Source: Branchiostoma floridae
Taxonomy: Eukaryota; Chordata; Leptocardii; Amphioxiformes; Branchiostomatidae
Direction of reading: 5' to 3'
Assembly: GCF_000003815.2 (NCBI RefSeq)
Contig: NC_049986.1
Location: 1,745,260-1,793,050 of the forward strand
DNA length: 47,791 bases
Below are positions 42,491 through 47,791 of the stretch, piece by piece (positions within the stretch are counted from its first letter, which is position 1; each line of letters begins with the position of its first letter). Position numbers and translations under genes: made by a program. The notes under the pieces were generated by a model that was not told the origin of the DNA, searched no databases, and worked only from the letters and a program-made list of their open reading frames with translations.

Positions 42491-42850
42491 AATATTCGGA
42501 ACGTGTTTTGTCTCCAAAGAGTCCTAGAACGTTTCATTACTTGAAATCCGGATATGCGACATGATTATATGGTCCCATTCTTGACTCCTGAAATTATCCG
42601 AATTAATACGAAATATTCGGAACGTGATTTGTATCCAAAGAGTCCGAACACGTTCCATTACTGGAAATCCGGATATGAGACGTAATTATTTGGTCCCGTT
42701 CCGGACTTCTGAAATTATCCGGATATATACGAAATATTCGGAACGTGGTTTGTCTCCAAAGAGTCCGAAAACGTTCCATTACCGGAAATCCCGATATGAG
42801 GCAGGAATTAAATGGTCCCGTTCCGGACTCCTGAAATTTTCCGAAAACGC
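42491..42850 (+). repeat. three-copy 121-bp tandem repeat
   Basis: Units begin at 42491, 42612 and 42733 (AATATTCGGAACGTG...). Each holds several CCGGATAT/ATATCCGG and TTCCGGAA-like short palindromes. The short ORFs over it are by-products. Confidence 0.92.
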
Positions 42851-43019
42851 AGGGGAGTCATGTCAGATTTCGTCCGGATATTGTCCGGATATATCCAGAA
42901 ACGGTCCCGATCCGGATGTATACAAACATAGAAACGTCCGGAAATGACACCCTTTCGCACAGTGTTGGTTGATAGAAAAATATCGCAGCATACAGAATTT
43001 AGCTGTAATAGAAAATCTG

Positions 43020-43270
43020 ACATGATATTGATCAACGGAATATCTGACACATCTTGGATAAAATACAACATGCCTCAAAACTATAGTTGGATTGGTATGT
43101 TTCTCCCTAGCTGACACAAAAAAGATCGCATCATACAGACATTTTCCTTGAAGGGACTGTGGTGTGCGGAAACAAGGCGACCCTTGCCTGCACACCTGCC
43201 GCGGCACCTTCCCTTCCTAATCTCATCAAATGGGCTGACCAATAGGCGAGCGCCACGTCTGGGCACAGGT
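43020..43270 (+). repeat. inverted fragment of the 3' UTR cassette
   Basis: Reverse complement of about 11080-11420 (AACATGCCTCAAAACTATAG, CACACCTGCCGCGG, CTAATCTCATCAAATGGGCT). Confidence 0.85.
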
Positions 43271-43805
43271 CAAACGCTAGGATGGCTGAAAAGCGTAGGA
43301 AATGGTCTGTTTTTGGTGCAAATTGTGTTTTGGTCCGCGCCTTACTTCCGGGATATTTCTACGCCTAAAGGTAAACAGGCCCGTGACCTAGATTGACCTC
43401 TGAAGCGCTGTGTTGAGCCAAGTTGCAATGCCGTGCGCCGTGGATGATTGAAAAAAAAAACTGTAGTACTAGAATTGTCTTTATAATTGGCTGGATTACT
43501 CTTTAGATTTTCCTCTTTCTGGCATTATCAGTCGTGCTTGCCGGAAAAATCTTCTTCATCTGTTTTATCCAATGCGAAAATGCCCGATTTTGTGTATCAT
43601 TTTTGACATGAAAATAATGTTTTTTCCCTATAATGTTGAAGGATCGAAACTCAGCCCCATTTACAGTTATTTTCCTTCAAGATAATTCCCTGGAAGAGAT
43701 GGTAACTAGACTTGAGGGTGTGCCGCCTCCATTTGAACCCCCAAATAAACTGGTGTGTGCCCCCTTATAGCTTAGTCAGAACAACTAAATACTAGGAGTC
43801 AATTA
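43271..43805. other. intergenic, no gene seen
   Basis: No supported feature up to the third gap. Confidence 0.4.
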
Positions 43806-43944
43806 NNNNNNNNNNNNNNNNNNNNNNNNNNNNNNNNNNNNNNNNNNNNNNNNNNNNNNNNNNNNNNNNNNNNNNNNNNNNNNNNNNNNNNNNNNNNNNN
43901 NNNNNNNNNNNNNNNNNNNNNNNNNNNNNNNNNNNNNNNNNNNN
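43806..43944. other. assembly gap (139 N)
   Basis: Run of N. Confidence 0.99.
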
Positions 43945-44229
43945 TGTTGTCTTTGTTTCTATCCTTCGTCGACTACCAATTGTTTGTGACCTGTTTACTC
44001 CGCCGGCCAAATCCATAACAATTACAGTGTCCCAACCCGTTTCGTTCCTCACATAATTCACAGCTGGGGCGCTTTATCCATAATTGATTTCTATTACAAA
44101 CATGAGCTACGGAATTTTATTGATTACGTAAGTGAATGAACAGTCAAGTAGAAGTTTTAATTAGAAATCATATGTGCTCTCAAAGCAGATGTTGGGTGAA
44201 GGATTGTAATTATTCCTGAGTGACGGAAC

Positions 44230-44570
44230 ATGCCTGTCCTTTGTGCTGAAGACCTTCCGCATATAGGCAAACAAGCCTTTCCTTAGTACTGAGCATCTTC
44301 CACATCTGGCAAACAGGCATTTCCTTTGTAATGAACGACTTCCGCATATAGGCAAACAGGCATGTCCTTTGTACTGAACATCTTCCACATACAGGCAAAC
44401 AGGCATGTCCTTTGTACTGAACACCTTCCACAGACGGGTAAACAGGCATGTCCTTTGTACTGAACACCTTCCGCACACAGGCAAACAGGCATGTCCTTTG
44501 TACTGAACACCTTCCGCACACAGGTAAACAGACCTGTCATTGGTTACTGAACACCTCCCACGCAGTCGTT
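44230..44570 (-). repeat. 43-bp minisatellite array 2 (about 8 units)
   Basis: Units such as CATGTCCTTTGTACTGAACA followed by CCTTCCGCACACAGGCAAAC. Same family as 27955-28565, but monomeric. It lies on the 3' side of unit III, as array 1 lies on the 3' side of unit II. Open frames across it are artefacts of the repeat length. Confidence 0.93.
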
Positions 44571-44599
44571 CCTGCAATAATATATCTATCCGTTAGATG

Positions 44600-45680
44600 G
44601 GGCTTTTGAACCATGTGCAGTATGCACCCTATCGACTTAGAAACCCTGATGCTCATTGGTCAAGGCGAGAAGCATGTCCAAACAAGGAAAGTATCTGTAT
44701 GTTGCGATATTTTCTGTCAACCAGGGTACATACATGTGCGTCATTGGGATCGATTGAAATACATTAAAATCAAACGATGCGTTTGAGGCATGTTGCATTT
44801 TATTAAAGATATGTCAGATGTTCTATTGATCTTCATGTTAACGTTACATCTATCTATTACTGCTAATTCCTAACAATGATAGAGATGAAATGATTCAAAG
44901 TTGAAAGTACGGCAGTTTAAAACAAAATCTCAATAGCAAAAACAATAGCAGTTTTTAGAAGGTCGACCCGACTGAAGTTGTCGTCTCGTCAATTAAAGAC
45001 TAAGACTCATTTACACTTGTAAGCTATATATATAGAGAGGATGGGGTTCAATACAATCCTTATTACTACACACTTGCGATTTCGGCGTCAATGTAACGCA
45101 AGGAAAATCAATTGTTACTTTAACAGACAGTCGAACATGTTACTTGCTCTAGAACCGATAAACACTCCAAGTCCAAACCATATATAGCGATGTAACTGTG
45201 TTATCTAAACTTACCCTAGCTCAAATATCCTAAATCTAGAGAGACATCTACCAAACATGCACTCTTCTTCTTACCACCAAACTACTGTGATCTGACGATC
45301 TAACGTTACCTAAATACTGGCACACTTGAAACACGCTGCGAAATGATAGGTAGCCTTTAATGGATCAATAATAATGCGGTTCTGGTACATGACCTGTGCA
45401 AACGAGCAAACTATCGTCATCATTATACATCATCATCCTATCTAGGTGTAGAGGTCTGGGGTTCACAAAAGATACTTGCTAGTTTAATACAATACAAACA
45501 AGGAGAGTACAATGTCGTAAACGATAATTCTTGTCTAGATTAAAAGCTGTAAGATATCACAATACTTTAAATGTTTCTAAATGGTCTGTTTGGCTGAAAT
45601 ATTTCCTATGACAAAACCTAAACTATTAACTAAACTACCATACAAACAGCAAATGAAAGTTCTAGTCTCCACATGGTTAA
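44600..45680 (-). repeat. 3' UTR/flank cassette, unit III (downstream of ZNF-d)
   Basis: Matches units I and II throughout. The minus-strand polyadenylation hexamer at 44799-44804 (TTTAATAAAATGCAACATG) would give ZNF-d a 3' UTR of about 1.06 kb. Confidence 0.82.
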
Positions 45681-45717
45681 GAGAAGCCTATGGCCTTCAC
45701 ATCGGTACCCGCGAACT

Positions 45718-45865
45718 TCAATCGCTGTCGGTTCGCATTTGTCTGTGTAGAACACCTGAGGTCCGGAAGCTCCTATGACATTTTGTACATCGGTAGGGTT
45801 TCTCACCGGTATCCGCATGTGGCTCTAGGTGACTCGAGATACTGAACTGCCTACATGTTGCACAT
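45718..45865 (-). pseudogene. decayed C-terminal fingers behind ZNF-d
   Basis: After the ZNF-d stop, a shifted frame reads [40 protein letters not shown] and RQMRTDSD-stop. These are two fingers with missing ligands whose ending matches the family C-terminus. Confidence 0.75.
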
Positions 45866-46792
45866 CTAACACTTGAAAGGTTTCTCGCCGGTGTGAGTCC
45901 GCAGGTGGGTTTTTAAATCACCCATCGCAGAGAACTGTCTGAAGCATTCCTCACATCTGTACGGTTTTTCTCCAGTGTGAGTCCTCATATGCCTCTTCAG
46001 ATTACCCAGCTGACTAAACTGTTTGCTGCATTCATCGCACCTATATGGCTTCTCACCGGTATGAGTCCGTATGTGCCTCTTCAGACTAGTCAGCTCACTA
46101 AACTGTTTGTCGCATTCTTTGCACTTATAGGGCTTCTCTCCGGAATGATTCCGCATATGACTCTTCAGATTATCCAGCTTACTGAACTGTCTGCCGCACT
46201 CCTCACATTTGTAAGGTTTTTCACCAGTGTGAGTTCGCATGTGCCGCTTCAGATTAGCAAGCATGCTAAACTGTTCACTACATTCATCGCACCTATAGGG
46301 CTTTTCACCAGTGTGAGTCCTCATATGCCTCTTCAGATTACCCAGCTGACTAAACTGTTTGCTGCATTCATCGCACCTATATGGCTTCTCACCGGTATGA
46401 GTCCGTATGTGCCTCTTCAGACTAGTCAGCTCACTAAACTGTTTTCCGCATTCTTTGCACTTATAGGGCTTCTCGCCGGAATGAGTCCGCATATGACTCT
46501 TCAGAGTATTCAGCTCACTGAACTGTCTGCCGCAATCCTCACATTTGTAAGGTTTCTCACAGGTGTGAGTCCCCATATGCCTCCTCAGATTACTCAGGTC
46601 ACCAAACTGTTTACCGCAGTCCCCGCACCTAAAAGGCTTTTCGCCAGTGTGAGTACGCACGTGTCTCTTCAATTCAATCAGTCGACGAAACTCCTTGTCG
46701 CACTCGCCACACTTGTGTGTACGCGGAAGATCATTCCGACGTCTATTACTTCCCTTTTCTATTTCCAGATTAGATGCAGATGAGGTCGCCAT
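45866..46792 (-). CDS. ZNF-d: C2H2 zinc-finger protein, 10 fingers, truncated C-terminus
   Basis: 308 residues from the ATG at 46792: leader [20 protein letters not shown], then ten consecutive canonical fingers, all with CCHH ligands, then FKC-stop inside an eleventh. The start lies 19-20 nt after an acceptor (TTGTTCCTTACAG/TGTGAGAG). Fingers 3-6 and 7-10 are a four-finger (336-bp) tandem duplication: fingers 4 and 8 share helix ELTSLKR and fingers 5 and 9 share QLGNLKR. By the usual recognition code (Gln -1, Asn 3, Arg 6) the latter pair would favour GAA-type triplets. No effector domain. Likely a nuclear DNA-binding protein, functional despite the lost tail. Confidence 0.9.
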   Translation of the reverse strand: MATSSASNLEIEKGSNRRRNDLPRTHKCGECDKEFRRLIELKRHVRTHTGEKPFRCGDCGKQFGDLSNLRRHMGTHTCEKPYKCEDCGRQFSELNTLKSHMRTHSGEKPYKCKECGKQFSELTSLKRHIRTHTGEKPYRCDECSKQFSQLGNLKRHMRTHTGEKPYRCDECSEQFSMLANLKRHMRTHTGEKPYKCEECGRQFSKLDNLKSHMRNHSGEKPYKCKECDKQFSELTSLKRHIRTHTGEKPYRCDECSKQFSQLGNLKRHMRTHTGEKPYRCEECFRQFSAMGDLKTHLRTHTGEKPFKC

Positions 46793-47216
46793 GTTGAGTA
46801 GGTCTCTCACACTGTAAGGAACAAAAATGAATTATGACATTTAGGAAGAAAACGGTTGATTTGTTGACACAATTCATTTTTAACGACTCAGCACAAGAAA
46901 CGCTACGTATTACTAAGTTAATATATGAAAAGTTTTGCTGCACCATTACAAATAGCAGGTCTGTTATGATAATCAAAGCGCTTCTGTATGATTGAAACAT
47001 CCTTGCAATAAGCACTTTCCCAGAAGTCAAACCGCATGTGCGGCGACAGGAACTCTAGGTAATGTGTCAAAGGGTAAGACCCACCAAAGTAAACAAAACC
47101 AAGTCTGCGAAGGAAGCTAATGCATGTGTAAGTCATTTTACAGAAGACAGCACGCATGTGGTTTTGTTTACTAAGCATGACTAGGATTGTAGAACAACGA
47201 CAAAAATGATCAAATT
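46793..47216 (-). other. predicted first intron of ZNF-d, proximal part
   Basis: Holds a partial copy of the 39158-39366 MITE (CATGTGCGGCGACAGGAACT at about 47034). No coding sequence. Confidence 0.5.
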
Positions 47217-47791
47217 ATTACACTACAAACTCCACAACCTTACATGCTACAGAGGGACTATCTAACACGTTCACATACCTGACTCCATAATCAAAGTATT
47301 ACACTACAAACTACACAACCTTACATGCTACAGAGGGACTATCTAACACGTTCACATACCTGACTCCATAATCAAAGTATTGCACTACAAACTACACAAC
47401 CTTACATGCTACAGAGGGACTATCTAACACGTTCACATACCTGACTCCATAATCAAAGTATTACACTACAAACTACACAACCTTGCATGCTACAGAGGGA
47501 CTATCGAACACGTTCACATACCTGACTCCATAATCAAAGTATTACACTACAAACTACACAACCTTACACGCTACAGAGGGACTATCTAACACGTTCACAT
47601 ACCTGACTCCATAATCAAAGTATTACACTACAAACTACACAACCTTGCATGCTACAGAGGGACTATCGAACACGTTCACATACCTGACTCCATAATCAAA
47701 GTATTACACTACAAACTACACAACCTTACACGCTACAGAGGGACTATCTAACACGTTCACATACCTGACTCCATAATCAATGTATACACTC
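47217..47791 (-). repeat. 81-bp satellite array 3 (at least 7 units, runs off the window)
   Basis: Units spaced exactly 81 bp (GACTCCATAATCAAAG at 47281, 47362, 47443 and on). Each has the minus-strand donor GAGTCAG/GTATGTG. Some alternate units share CTATCGAACACG and TTGCATGC or TTACACGC variants, indicating recent two- or three-unit duplications. Confidence 0.95.

Noticed and set aside
45977-46783. 268-codon plus-strand ORF opposite ZNF-d, and the similar one opposite ZNF-b (39663-40454)
   Set aside because: Antisense of zinc-finger repeats gives repetitive [11 protein letters not shown]-type translations, a well-known artefact.

Overview
This is a eukaryotic, AT-rich, intron-containing and repeat-dense window. 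It most likely comes from an invertebrate deuterostome, and cephalochordate (amphioxus, Branchiostoma) is my best guess. The reasons are the gene mix (an EcKL/CHK-domain kinase-like gene, an Lcp/mpaB-type DUF2236 oxygenase gene, a local expansion of C2H2 zinc-finger genes), the high density of short TIR elements, and L2/CR1-like LINE tails. The species is inference. Three N-gaps (435-725, 19192-19413, 43806-43944) interrupt the assembly.

Layout. 0-5 kb: a weak type-II-membrane-like ORF (about 1.1 kb) and zinc-finger gene ZNF-a (minus, 11 fingers). 6.3-7.1 kb: a two-exon gene for a small secreted cationic/acidic peptide precursor, preceded by an 11-copy 10-bp repeat. 7.8-11 kb: a TTAA-flanked TIR element and one arm (A) of a large inverted duplication. 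11.1-16 kb: a DUF2236 oxygenase gene (minus) whose 3' flank, first intron and promoter side match those of the zinc-finger genes. 16-22 kb: mobile-element debris and a G-rich TIR element next to a gap. 22.15-25.2 kb: a LINE fragment, then a three-exon EcKL kinase-like gene (plus). 25-29 kb: repeats, a zinc-finger relic and a 43-bp minisatellite. 29.1-33 kb: zinc-finger pseudogene ZNF-c (minus) with a satellite-filled first intron. 33.6-39 kb: arm B of the inverted duplication, carrying a dead copy of the peptide gene split by nested elements. 39.5-40.8 kb: zinc-finger gene ZNF-b (plus), 3' end disrupted by a LINE. 41-43.3 kb: a Cys-rich ORF of unknown identity and a 121-bp tandem repeat. 44-47.8 kb: minisatellite, then ZNF-d (minus) with its upstream satellite.

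How the parts relate. The zinc-finger loci share an unusual leader (MATxA...) lying 19-20 nt after a 3' splice site and no recognisable effector domain. Each has lost its C-terminal fingers, and decayed remnants can still be read downstream. At three minus-strand loci (DUF2236, ZNF-c, ZNF-d) there is an array of an 81-bp repeat upstream of the coding exon. On the gene strand each unit carries a 5' splice-site consensus (CAG/GTATGT), and at two loci the array ends in what looks like the real exon-1 donor. The DUF2236 coding exon therefore seems to occupy the same slot between promoter/leader and 3' UTR that a zinc-finger exon occupies in its paralogous units. The best candidates for something undescribed are this shared cassette with amplified splice donors and the secreted peptide precursor.
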